Shown here: one piece after another, positions 25,604 through 33,706 of the stretch
Position numbering within the stretch: the first letter of the stretch is position 1
How the letters are laid out: the number at the start of each line of letters is the position of its first letter
Source: Coriobacteriaceae bacterium
Lineage (GTDB): Bacteria > Actinomycetota > Coriobacteriia > Coriobacteriales > Eggerthellaceae
Direction: 5' to 3'
DNA: 64,000 nt
Assembly (NCBI GenBank): GCA_015062685.1
Contig: SUUE01000010.1
Location: 25,720 to 89,719, forward strand
Made by a program: the position numbers and the translations under genes
Notes under the pieces: model-generated
What the model was told of the DNA's origin: nothing
Seen by the model: only the letters and a program-made list of their open reading frames with translations
Database searches by the model: none

Positions 25604-26965
25604 CTAGCGCTCGTCGATAGGACGATACTCGGCTGCTTCCCTCGAGCGGAACGTCGCCTTGTAGGCGGGGCGCATGATTCGCCTGCCGGAGACGATCTCC
25701 TCGAACCTGTGGGCGGCCCAACCCGCCATGCGCGCACAAGCGAAGAGGGGCGTGAACATGTCCTCGGGAATCCCGAGCATGGCATACACGAGGCCCGAAT
25801 ACATGTCGACGTTGGCGCACATGTCCTTCTTGGTGCCCTTCACGTCGCGCAGGACGGCGGGCGACAGGCGCTCGATGCTCTCGAGCAGGCGGAACTCGCG
25901 CTCGAACTCCGAGCCTTCTGCCAGCTCGCGGGCGAAGCGCTTCAGCGTGACGGCGCGGGGGTCCGACTTCGTGTAAACGGCGTGGCCCATGCCGTAGATG
26001 AGGCCCGTGCGGTCGAAGGCCTCCTTGTTCACGACGCGCGTCAGGTAGTCCACGATCTCGTCGTCGTTGTCCCAGTCCGCGATCTCGCGCTTGGCTTCGG
26101 CATGCATGGCGCGGATCTTGTGGTTCGCGCCACCATGGCGGCTGCCCTTGAGGGAGCCGATCGCGGCAGCATACGTGGAATACGGGTCGGTGTCAGCCGA
26201 CGTCAGCACGCGCGTGGTAAACGTCGAGTTGTTACCGCCGCCATGCTCTGCGTGGATGCAGAGCATGATGTCGAGCATGCGTGCCTCTTCGGGCGTGAAC
26301 TGGCGGTCGGGGCGCAGCATCGACAAGATTGTCTCGGCCGTGGATTGGCCGGGGATGAACGGGTGCATGATCATGCTGCCGTTGTTGAAGCGCGATTCCT
26401 TCGCGTAGTACGAGAACACCATGATGCGGGGGAGGCGCGATATGAGCGAGATGGCCGTGCTGATCTCGTGCTCGAACTCGCGGCTCTCGGCTTCCGGATC
26501 GTGCGCGTACAGCGAGACGATCGTGCGCTGCAGCGTGTTCATGATGTTGTCGGGAGTATCACGCAGGATCATAGACGTCGTGAACCCATCAGGCAGGTCG
26601 CGTTGGGAGTCGATGACGGCAATGAAGCTATCGAGCTGATCCTGCGTGGGCAGGTGCCCCAACAGCAGCAAGTAGGCGATCTCCTCGTAGCGGAAACGGC
26701 GGTCGTCATCGGTGGAACCGATGAGATCGCTCAGCTCGTAACCGCGATAGAGAAGGGAGCCCTCGTCGGCCACCTTGACGTCGTCGGAAATGACGTAACC
26801 ATGAACGTTGGATATGTTGGTAACGCCCGCGAGCACGCCCGTTCCGTCGGCGTTGCGCAAGCCGCGCTTCACATCGAAGCGCTCGTAATAGCTGGGATCG
26901 ACCGTGTTGACGGTCGTAAACGAATCGTAGAGCTCAAACGTGCAATCAATTGTCTGATCCGACAT
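25604..26965 (-). CDS. gltA: Citrate (Si)-synthase
   Basis: 453-aa type-I-like citrate synthase. Catalytic signatures are the His in MLCIHAEHGGGNNSTF, the His in GLIYGMGHAVYTKSDPRA, and the Asp region ANVDMYSGLVYAMLGIP, with SLKGSRHGGANHKI binding CoA. The long N-terminal part (~95 residues before the core, including DEGSLLYRGYELSDL) is typical of the actinobacterial/firmicute form. ATG 26965 has AGAGGT 6 nt upstream. With acnA and icd at 59-63 kb it supplies the oxidative TCA branch to 2-oxoglutarate. Transcribed alone, 138 bp from tRNA-Arg on the other strand. Confidence 0.96.
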   Translation of the reverse strand: MSDQTIDCTFELYDSFTTVNTVDPSYYERFDVKRGLRNADGTGVLAGVTNISNVHGYVISDDVKVADEGSLLYRGYELSDLIGSTDDDRRFRYEEIAYLLLLGHLPTQDQLDSFIAVIDSQRDLPDGFTTSMILRDTPDNIMNTLQRTIVSLYAHDPEAESREFEHEISTAISLISRLPRIMVFSYYAKESRFNNGSMIMHPFIPGQSTAETILSMLRPDRQFTPEEARMLDIMLCIHAEHGGGNNSTFTTRVLTSADTDPYSTYAAAIGSLKGSRHGGANHKIRAMHAEAKREIADWDNDDEIVDYLTRVVNKEAFDRTGLIYGMGHAVYTKSDPRAVTLKRFARELAEGSEFEREFRLLESIERLSPAVLRDVKGTKKDMCANVDMYSGLVYAMLGIPEDMFTPLFACARMAGWAAHRFEEIVSGRRIMRPAYKATFRSREAAEYRPIDER

Positions 26966-27103
26966 GTTCATACCTCTTTCACCATGTAATTCGTCCATCC
27001 TAGCAAAAGAGAAGCGCAGTGCGTGGACATTCCGTGATTGCGCGCGAAATCCTCGTTGACAGCACGCGGCGCATGATGCAGAATAACCGATGCTGTTTTG
27101 AAC

Positions 27104-27180
27104 GCGCCCTTACCTCAGCTGGATAGAGGACCTGACTACGAATCAGGGCGTCGTAGGTTCGAATCCTACAGGGCGCGCCA
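27104..27180 (+). tRNA. tRNA-Arg(ACG)
   Basis: 77 nt including encoded CCA. Acceptor GCGCCCT/AGGGCGC, anticodon stem-loop CCTGA-CTACGAA-TCAGG with anticodon ACG, T-arm GTAGGTTCGAATCCTAC. Followed by a terminator hairpin; its last 20 nt and that terminator are repeated 186 bp downstream. Confidence 0.97.
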
Positions 27181-27404
27181 GCGAACGCACCAACCCCGCA
27201 ACCGCGGGGTTGTTTCATTTCTAGGCGTCTCCCAAGGATTCGAACCGATGAGGTGGGAGGCCGTTAAGAAAACAGTCCAGTGGACTGTTTTTAGGCCGAC
27301 GGGCGGAGCGCTTTAGCGCGAAGCCGTTATTTCGCGAAGCGAAATGGAATCCTACAGGGCGCGCCAGCGAACGCACCAACCCCGCAACCGCGGGGTTGTT
27401 TCAT
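27161..27404 (+). repeat. tRNA-Arg 3'-end tandem duplication, 186-bp period
   Basis: 58 bp (27161-27218: the final 20 nt of the tRNA, spacer and terminator) recur exactly at 27347-27404. Between the copies: an inverted T-arm-like string (ggattcgaaccgatgagg), a hairpin with CCAGTGG apex (27269-27291), one with loop TTTA on GCGC/GCGC (27308-27319), and one with loop GAA on ATTTCGC/GCGAAAT (27329-27345). The second tRNA piece cannot form a tRNA. The same layout and the same 186-bp period occur at tRNA-Ser(GCT). Confidence 0.9.
27190..27218 (+). terminator. tRNA-Arg terminator, first copy (second at 27376-27404)
   Basis: aaccccgc / gcggggtt stem, then TGTTTCAT. Identical in the downstream copy. 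Confidence 0.75.
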
Positions 27405-27464
27405 ATTTGATACCATGGTTGCAGTTGTCATAGATTCCCGAAACGACGAGATGGGAGTTTTGCC

Positions 27465-28556
27465 ATGACTACATCGAGCCAAGATGGATTCGAATTTCTG
27501 AACGGACAGGTTCGCATCACCCAGCCGGGGCCGCTGCACACCGCCGACGGCATCCTCGCGCGCCCGGGCTTCGCAACCTCCCTGCTGCTCGAATACGACC
27601 GCTCGCGCATTGCGGCATCAAAGCTGCGCATCAAGGAATGGGACTACTACCTGGTGAACGACGATGATTACGCGCTCGCCTTCACCATCGGGGACATGGG
27701 ATACATGACGCTCACCTCGGCATCGGTGATGGATTTCAAGAAGGGCACGTTCATCACGCAGAGCACGTTCGGCATCTTGCCGCTCGGAAGCTTGAACATG
27801 CCTTCGACATCGTCGTTCGGCGTCACGTCATTCGCCGACAAACGCGCCGCCATGACCTACGAAGTGGCGGGCGGAATGAGGCGGCTCGTCGTGAACTTCG
27901 CCGACTTCGCCGATGGGCAGCCGCTGCTGGCTGAAATCGTCCTCGACGAGGAGCCGCGCGATTCCATGGTCATCGCCACCCCGTGGGCCGAGGACGCCCA
28001 CGCGTTCTACTACAACCAGAAGATCGTCGGCATGCGGGCCATCGGCTCGTTCTCGCTTGGCAACTTGTACCACGACTTCAGCGAAGACAACTCGTTTGGC
28101 CTGCTCGACTGGGGCCGCGGCGTGTGGACGCGCGACAACACGTGGTTCTGGGGCGTCGCCCAGGGCTGGCAGAACGGCAAGCGCTTCGCCATGAACCTCG
28201 GTTACGGCTTCGGGGACACCACGGCGGCGTCGGAGAACATGCTGTTCGTGGACGGCATCGCCCACAAGCTGGCGAACGTCGATTTCGGCATCCCCGTACG
28301 CGATGCCGAGGCCGCGACCGTCGGGGAGAGATTCGACCTCATGGCGCCTTGGCATGTGACCGACGACGAGGGCCGCCTCGACCTGACGTTCACGCCCGAC
28401 ATAGACCGAGCAGACTACGTCGACCTGAAACTGGTCGTGAGCGACCAGCACCAGGTGTTCGGCCTCTTCAACGGCATCGTCAAGCTAGACGACGGCACGG
28501 AATTTGAGATCCACGACCTCCGGGGCTCAGCAGAAGCCGTCCATAACGTGTACTAG
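27465..28556 (+). CDS. DUF2804 family protein
   Basis: 363 aa, full length for the family. Family hallmarks are KEWDYYLV, a central beta-rich region, LLDWGRGVWTRDNTWFWG (~residues 205-225), and a final segment with QVFGLFNG and an acidic HDLRG ending. No signal peptide or TM segment; cytoplasmic. Function is not established; the fold is thought lipocalin- or hydroxyneurosporene-synthase-like. GATGGGAG precedes ATG 27465. It follows the tRNA-Arg repeat and precedes, on the same strand, the tiny double-glycine peptide gene after a 176-bp gap. Confidence 0.85.
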   Translation: MTTSSQDGFEFLNGQVRITQPGPLHTADGILARPGFATSLLLEYDRSRIAASKLRIKEWDYYLVNDDDYALAFTIGDMGYMTLTSASVMDFKKGTFITQSTFGILPLGSLNMPSTSSFGVTSFADKRAAMTYEVAGGMRRLVVNFADFADGQPLLAEIVLDEEPRDSMVIATPWAEDAHAFYYNQKIVGMRAIGSFSLGNLYHDFSEDNSFGLLDWGRGVWTRDNTWFWGVAQGWQNGKRFAMNLGYGFGDTTAASENMLFVDGIAHKLANVDFGIPVRDAEAATVGERFDLMAPWHVTDDEGRLDLTFTPDIDRADYVDLKLVVSDQHQVFGLFNGIVKLDDGTEFEIHDLRGSAEAVHNVY

Positions 28557-28732
28557 CGGGTCAATCCGTAGAGAACCGCAACCTAACCGGAACCGTAATC
28601 CTTGGCGCTGCCCAAGTAGGTGATTCATGCCGTTCAAATATTCTTCGATATTTTCGAGCCGGCGGAAAAACTGAAATGGAACAAGCTGTTACACGTAAAG
28701 ATAAATGAACGGATGAAAGGAAAGGAGCCGAA

Positions 28733-28885
28733 ATGAAAGACGAGAACAAAAAGAAAGACCAGGTTAAAGACGTGACCACCGAGCAGAAGCTCGAAGAAAC
28801 GAAGCGGAACGGGCGCGACCTCGCCGATGATCAGCTCGACGGCGTCGCTGGCGGAACCACCCCGGTTATCAGCCCCTGGCGCTAG
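28733..28885 (+). CDS. Orphan double-glycine-type small peptide (RiPP or bacteriocin precursor-like)
   Basis: 50-aa ORF with a strong AAGGAG site 7 nt before ATG 28733. The N-terminal ~40 residues are highly charged (KDENKKKDQ start), ending in the leader-type motif LADDQLDGVAGG, which matches the L-[ST]-D-[ED]-E-L-x-x-V-x-GG cleavage motif of double-glycine leaders. Cleavage after GG would release a nine-residue tail, TTPVISPWR. No modification enzyme, peptidase-ABC exporter or immunity gene is nearby, so processing would need trans-acting factors. AT-rich upstream DNA (28560-28730) and a hairpin downstream mark it as its own unit. Confidence 0.6.
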   Translation: MKDENKKKDQVKDVTTEQKLEETKRNGRDLADDQLDGVAGGTTPVISPWR

Positions 28886-28941
28886 AAGCAAGCGAGCCGG
28901 ACAGCAACGGCAAGCCCCAAGCAAAAGAAGCACGTTGCCGA

Positions 28942-28996
28942 ATGCCGCACTCCCCAATGAGCCACCCACGCTCGCCGGGAGTGCGGCATCGCATTT
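28942..28996 (+). terminator. Possible terminator after small peptide gene
   Basis: 13-bp perfect stem atgccgcactccc / gggagtgcggcat (28942-28954, 28977-28989) with a 22-nt loop, followed by CGCATTTG; weak U-tract. Confidence 0.5.
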
Positions 28997-29055
28997 GAGC
29001 GCAGCGGCTTGAGGGGAACCCCTCGCGATTCAGGCTGACGCGCGCGGAGCGCAAG

Positions 29056-30390
29056 CTAGTCGGCCCGCCGCTCCCTCGCACCGATGCCCCTGGCAACCAC
29101 GATGCCGGCAAGCGCAGCGACGAAGGTGGGAACGAGCCAGCCGAATCCGAACTCATCGAGCGGCAGCAGGTGCACGACGGCGAATGCCTGCGCCCCGAAC
29201 GTGTCGACGAACAAAGCGCATAGGCTGACCGTAAATGAGGCAAAAGCCCCAAAACGGCAGGCGAGGCGATGGGCGCCCTCTGGGAGCGGGACAATGCGCA
29301 TGACCACGAGGAACATGACGGTCGGATACACCAACGACAAAATGGGCCCCGATATCCCGACGATCTCCGTCAGGCCAAGATTGCAGACGAACGCGGAAAA
29401 CACGCAGATGCCCGCCGCCACGGCAGGGTACGCCAAGCGCCCGCCGAAGAGCTCGACGATGAACTCAGAGCAGGCCGAGACGAGGCCAATAGCCGTCGTC
29501 AAACAGGCCAGAACGACGATCACCGACAAGACGACGGCGCCGGCGCTTCCCACGACCGCCCCCGACAGGCCCGAAAGAAGCCCCGCGTGGTTGATCGCCC
29601 CGGCCATGAACTCATCGCCCCACAGCTGGCCCGACGTCGCCCCGAGATAAGCCAGGCCCCCGTACGTTACGAAGAGCAGACCCGCCGATACGGCGCATGC
29701 CGCAAAGGCGAGGCGCATACGGGACACGCCCTCCTGAGCGGCCTTACTCTCGATTGAGTTGACCACGACCAGCGAGAACACGAGCGCAGCTATCATGTCC
29801 ATAGTCTGATAGCCGTTGAGCACGCCTTCCTGCAAGAGATTGCCCACGCGCGGCGCTTCGGGCTGGGCTGCGGGGTTGACGATTCCCGCTATGACGAGGA
29901 CGGCGAGAGCCGCAACGAGCGCGGGGGTGAGGAGCTTTCCGACCCGGTCCACCATCTTGCCGGGGCTCAGCGCAGCCGCGAAGACGACAGCGAAGAAAAC
30001 GACGGAGAACGCGACCCGCGCCAGGGGGTCAGCCGACATCTCGGGCGCCAGGCACGCCGTCCCCATCTCGAAAGAGGTTGCTGCCGTTCGGGGAATGGCG
30101 AGCAGGGGCCCTACGCACAGGATGATGGCGCAGTTGAGAACCGTGGAGGCCACCTTGCCCAGGACGCCCGTCACGCCTTCCATTTTCCCGCCCGTTTTGA
30201 TCATTGCGAATAGGCCCACCAATGCGAGGCCCACGTCGGCGAGGAAATAGGCGAAATACCCGACAAGCCAATCGGTGCCGCCTTCCAGGCCAATGACGGG
30301 AGGGAAGATGAGATTGCCCGCGCCGAAGAACAACGCGAACAGCGCCAAACCCAAAACGGTCGCGCTCCATATGATTTTTGAACGAGACAA
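29056..30390 (-). CDS. brnQ: Branched-chain amino acid:cation symporter (BrnQ/LIVCS)
   Basis: 444-aa, 12-TM transporter importing Leu, Ile and Val with Na+ or H+. The N-terminal LFALFFGAGNLIFPP is the family hallmark, and the GYQTMDMIAALVFSLVVVNSI segment is conserved. The start is a TTG at 30390, with GGTGGG 8 nt upstream; no ATG fits the conserved N-terminus. Single gene. The region up to 30517 contains no further gene. Confidence 0.94.
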   Translation of the reverse strand: MSRSKIIWSATVLGLALFALFFGAGNLIFPPVIGLEGGTDWLVGYFAYFLADVGLALVGLFAMIKTGGKMEGVTGVLGKVASTVLNCAIILCVGPLLAIPRTAATSFEMGTACLAPEMSADPLARVAFSVVFFAVVFAAALSPGKMVDRVGKLLTPALVAALAVLVIAGIVNPAAQPEAPRVGNLLQEGVLNGYQTMDMIAALVFSLVVVNSIESKAAQEGVSRMRLAFAACAVSAGLLFVTYGGLAYLGATSGQLWGDEFMAGAINHAGLLSGLSGAVVGSAGAVVLSVIVVLACLTTAIGLVSACSEFIVELFGGRLAYPAVAAGICVFSAFVCNLGLTEIVGISGPILSLVYPTVMFLVVMRIVPLPEGAHRLACRFGAFASFTVSLCALFVDTFGAQAFAVVHLLPLDEFGFGWLVPTFVAALAGIVVARGIGARERRAD

Positions 30391-30517
30391 GCCTCAAACC
30401 CACCTATGCACGTAAAACTCCAAAGCCCAGCCATCCTAGCTCATGTTCCGCGCGTTCGGCAAAAATGCGCGGAAGAGCCAGACATAGGGCCCGGCAATCA
30501 GGAGCGCACCGCGCGCC

Positions 30518-31336
30518 CTACACGCTCACGACGCGCTCCTGGAACCCCACGAGCGCTTGGGCGGCATGCCCCTCGCGCTCCAACACGCTGGCTAGCGCCT
30601 GCTTCGGCAGCCTATAGTCGTTGTTGTTCTGCGACACGTGCATGCCCACCACGCATTCCAGCCGGTCGTCAAGCAGCTTCTGCAACAGCTCGCCAGACTG
30701 CTCGTTCGACAGATGGCCGTGATCGCCCGCGATGCGCGCTTTCAAATAAGCGGGGTACGGGCCCTTGGCCAGCATGTCCACGTCGTGATTCGCCTCGATG
30801 GCCAGCACGCGGCAGCGAGCCAGCGCCTCGGCGGCCTCCCCCGTCACGATGCCCGTATCGGTCATGAAGCCCACCGCGTCGCCGCCACCCTCGAAACGGA
30901 AGCCGAACGACTCGGCGGCATCGTGCGATGTGCGGAACGCATATGCGCTCACGCCGCCCAGCTGCAGCTGTTCGCCTGCCTGAAAGTGCCGCAGATCAAT
31001 GGCGTCCTGGATTTCCTGCAGCTCGGAACTCGCATCGTGCACCGCCGCGCTCGCGTACACGGCGGGGTGCGCGCCCAGCTTAGCGAGACCTCGCGTCAAC
31101 ACGCCCAAGCCCTTCGTGTGATCGGTGTGCTCATGGGTCACCAGCACGGCGCCCACGCACCCGGGGTCTATGCCGCAAGCTTGGCAGCGCTCTTTGAACG
31201 CGCGGAAGCTGATGCCGCAGTCCACCACGACAAGGCTCCCCGTCGCCGCGTACTGAACGACCGAGCAGTTTCCCTTGCTTCCGCTAGCGAGGACGTGCAG
31301 CCGCAAACGCCCGTCGTTAACCGCACTTCCCTGCAT
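30518..31336 (-). CDS. yycJ: YycJ/WalJ-type metallo-beta-lactamase-fold hydrolase
   Basis: 272 aa. MBL fold with LASGSKGNCSVVQ at the N-terminus, the metal motif THEHTDH (~residues 67-73), and downstream metal ligands in AFRTSHD, TDTG and GDHGHLSNEQSG. The YycJ group is a 5'-3' exonuclease/hydrolase-like family connected in Firmicutes with DNA mismatch repair and cell-wall regulation; its biochemical role here is inferred. ATG 31336 has AAGGT close upstream and may be translationally coupled to a 30-codon ORF that overlaps it. Confidence 0.9.
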   Translation of the reverse strand: MQGSAVNDGRLRLHVLASGSKGNCSVVQYAATGSLVVVDCGISFRAFKERCQACGIDPGCVGAVLVTHEHTDHTKGLGVLTRGLAKLGAHPAVYASAAVHDASSELQEIQDAIDLRHFQAGEQLQLGGVSAYAFRTSHDAAESFGFRFEGGGDAVGFMTDTGIVTGEAAEALARCRVLAIEANHDVDMLAKGPYPAYLKARIAGDHGHLSNEQSGELLQKLLDDRLECVVGMHVSQNNNDYRLPKQALASVLEREGHAAQALVGFQERVVSV

Positions 31337-31409
31337 ATACCTTCAAGCTCTCCAATCGCGCTCTCCCAGCTGCTTGACCTTGCTCGAGGCTGAGGTCCTT
31401 AGAATCCAT
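31317..31409 (-). CDS. Possible 30-aa upstream ORF overlapping yycJ
   Basis: ATG 31409 preceded by AGAGAGGG; encodes a hydrophilic, helix-prone peptide beginning MDSKDLSLEQGQ and ends 20 bp inside yycJ. No known family. It could be a small protein or a coupling uORF. Confidence is limited by its length. Confidence 0.35.
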   Translation of the reverse strand: MDSKDLSLEQGQAAGRARLESLKVYAGKCG

Positions 31410-31476
31410 GTTGCCCTCTCTAGTCGTATATCGGCCCAAGTGTAGCGTATGGCGCATGCCGCTGTTTGCCAACGAG

Positions 31477-31514
31477 AAAAGCGGTGCCCGACGAAATCGT
31501 CGGGCACCGCTTCG
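31477..31514 (-). terminator. Terminator downstream of tRNA-Arg(CCT)
   Basis: Minus-strand stem aagcggtgcccgacga / tcgtcgggcaccgctt followed by TTCTCG, between the tRNA and the yycJ unit. Confidence 0.75.
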
Positions 31515-31520
31515 TTTCCA

Positions 31521-31596
31521 TGGCGCCCCCGGGCCGATTCGAACGGCCGACACCCGCTTTAGGAGAGCGGTGCTCTGTCCCCTGAGCTACGGGGGC
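31521..31596 (-). tRNA. tRNA-Arg(CCT)
   Basis: 76 nt with encoded CCA. Acceptor GCCCCCG/CGGGGGC, anticodon arm ACCGCT-CTCCTAA-AGCGG with anticodon CCT, T-arm CGGCCGTTCGAATCGGCCC. Lies 20 bp past the pknB stop. Confidence 0.97.
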
Positions 31597-31616
31597 GTGG
31601 TGCGTATTGTAGCAAA

Positions 31617-33632
31617 CTATGATGCAGTGTTCGCCGAAGAGCCGCTCGAAGGCGAAGAACCGCTCGAAGGCTCGGGTTGGGGCTGGGGTTGCGCCTTGAA
31701 CTCGACGTACACGCTCACATCGCTCGTAACGTTGTTCACCTCAAAATAGGAGCTCACTGCATGCGCGGCGCCGTTCACCGTGATGCTCGCGATCTCATAG
31801 CCGTCGTTCGGGGTCACGCTGACGCCGACGCTGCCGCCATCCGGCACGCTCGTCGCGTTCACGTAAACGCTGCCGCCGTTGTTCGATGAGGCGGACACGT
31901 AGTGGTACTCCGCACCCTCGCTCACGACGATGTTGACCGTGGAGCCCTTCTTGGCCTTGTTGCCGCCCGCGGGCGTCTGGCTGATCACGCTACCCTCGGG
32001 CACCGAGGCATCCTTCTTGCGATCGATGGTCACCTTGAAGCCGGCATTCTCGAGCGCCGCCTTGGCCTCGCCCTCCAGCTGGCCCTTCACGTCCGGCACC
32101 TCGACCTGCTCGGCGCCTGCGGAAAGGTAATACGTGACGGTCGTGCCCTTGCTCACCTTGGAGCCCGCGGTGGGCGTCTGGCGCAGCACGCGGTTTTCCT
32201 TGACGGTGTCCGAATGCTCGGCCGCTCCCGCCTCGTAGTTCAGCCCGGCGCGCTGCAATGCGGCCTTCGCCTCGTTGGCGTTCATGCCGGATAGGTCGGG
32301 CACTTCGACTTGCTCGGCGCCCTGTGACACGGTGAGCTCAACCTTGCCGCCCTTCTCGAGCGGGCGATTCGCCGAGGGAGACTGCTTGATAACCTGGTCA
32401 GCTGGCACCGAGTCGTCATAGACGAACGTGGTTTCGGCCGTGAACCCGGCCTCTTCGATTGCCGCGATAGCATCGGCGCGCGACTTGCCCACGACGTCCG
32501 GAACGGTCGGGTTGTTGACGTTGGAGCACCCCTGCCCCAGAAGCACGTACGACAGCGCGGCAATGGCGGCTATGGCCACGATCGCGCCGATGATTATGAG
32601 CGCGGTGCGCTTACCCTTGGGTTTCTCCGGATTGGGATGCACGGGCTCGACGTAGTTTCGCTGACGATTGCCGGCACCCTGGCCGTTCGCCCCGTTGGCG
32701 CCGCGCATCACGGCGGTCCGGTCGGCAGGGGGCGCGCTCATCGGCGTGGTCGGCGGCACCTGGCTGGGAATGACGCTCGTGCGCGCGCTGTTGAAGCTGA
32801 CGGCGCGGCCCGACAGGTAGTCGTTGAGCGCCTGGCGCATGTCGCGCGCCGTGGCAAAACGATCGCGCGGGCTCTTCGCCATGGCCTTCATGATGATCGA
32901 CTCGAGCGCCAGGTCGATGTTCGGGTTGATCTCGCGCGGGGGCTTCGGAGCCTCGTTGACCTGCTTGAGGGCGACGCTCACGGCATCTGGCCCATCGAAG
33001 GGCAGCTCCCCCGTCACGGCCTCGTACATGACGATGCCGAGCGAGTAGATGTCGCTTGCCGGCGAGAGCTCCTTGCCCTGCGCCTGCTCAGGCGAGATGT
33101 AGTGCGCCGTGCCGAGGACGGCGGAGGTCTTGGCCATGACCGAGTTCTTCGCGCGCGCGATGCCGAAGTCCATGACCTTCACGTTGCCGTCGGGCTGGAT
33201 CATGATGTTCTGCGGCTTGATGTCGCGGTGCACGATGTCGAGGTTGTGCGCGACCGAGAGGGCCTGGCACACCTGCGAACCGATCTCGGCAACCTTGCGC
33301 TGGTTGATGGCGCCACGTTGCTTGATGGCGGTCTTCAAGTCGCTACCGCGCACGAACTCCATGACGATGAACGAGGTGTCCGCGTCCTGGCCCCAGTCGT
33401 ACACGTTCACGATGTAAGGGCTCTGCAGATTGGCTGCCGAGGCGGCCTCCTGCCTGAAGCGAGCTGTAAACGTGGGGTCTTCCGCATACTGGGGGAGCAT
33501 GACCTTCACGGCCACCGTGCGGCCGAGAACGTTGTCTTGCCCCTGGTAGACCTCGGCCATTCCGCCGATGCCTATGCGCTCTCCTACGAGATAGCGGTTG
33601 TTGAGCAACCGCCCTGTCATGTTGCCAGCCAC
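31617..33632 (-). CDS. pknB: Ser/Thr protein kinase PknB with three PASTA repeats and extra C-terminal domain
   Basis: 671 aa. Hanks kinase domain (~14-275) with Gly loop IGIGGMAEVY, Lys43, HRD at 135-137, DFG at 155-157 and activation-loop Thr169/Thr175. TM is at ~344-366. Three PASTA domains follow (~374-438, 440-506, 509-573), which bind muropeptides outside the cell. A further ~70-residue beta-rich module (577-646) resembles the InlB B-repeat-like bacterial surface repeats and is not standard for PknB; a Ser/Gly/Pro tail ends the protein. GTG 33632 has AAAGGAG upstream. Last gene of the fha-pstP-SEDS/PBP-pknB cluster. pknA is missing. Confidence 0.94.
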   Translation of the reverse strand: MAGNMTGRLLNNRYLVGERIGIGGMAEVYQGQDNVLGRTVAVKVMLPQYAEDPTFTARFRQEAASAANLQSPYIVNVYDWGQDADTSFIVMEFVRGSDLKTAIKQRGAINQRKVAEIGSQVCQALSVAHNLDIVHRDIKPQNIMIQPDGNVKVMDFGIARAKNSVMAKTSAVLGTAHYISPEQAQGKELSPASDIYSLGIVMYEAVTGELPFDGPDAVSVALKQVNEAPKPPREINPNIDLALESIIMKAMAKSPRDRFATARDMRQALNDYLSGRAVSFNSARTSVIPSQVPPTTPMSAPPADRTAVMRGANGANGQGAGNRQRNYVEPVHPNPEKPKGKRTALIIIGAIVAIAAIAALSYVLLGQGCSNVNNPTVPDVVGKSRADAIAAIEEAGFTAETTFVYDDSVPADQVIKQSPSANRPLEKGGKVELTVSQGAEQVEVPDLSGMNANEAKAALQRAGLNYEAGAAEHSDTVKENRVLRQTPTAGSKVSKGTTVTYYLSAGAEQVEVPDVKGQLEGEAKAALENAGFKVTIDRKKDASVPEGSVISQTPAGGNKAKKGSTVNIVVSEGAEYHYVSASSNNGGSVYVNATSVPDGGSVGVSVTPNDGYEIASITVNGAAHAVSSYFEVNNVTSDVSVYVEFKAQPQPQPEPSSGSSPSSGSSANTAS

Positions 33633-33706
33633 GTTAGTTCTCCTTTATGCTTCGTGCTCGGGATTGGAGGTCGTTTCGGTCACACGAACCATTAACGTAT
33701 ATCATC

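Noticed and set aside
27340..27370. Second tRNA-Arg or tRNA-Ser gene at 27347 or 43965
   Set aside because: Only the last 20 nt are present; no D-arm, anticodon arm or 5' acceptor strand, so these are 3'-end duplicates.
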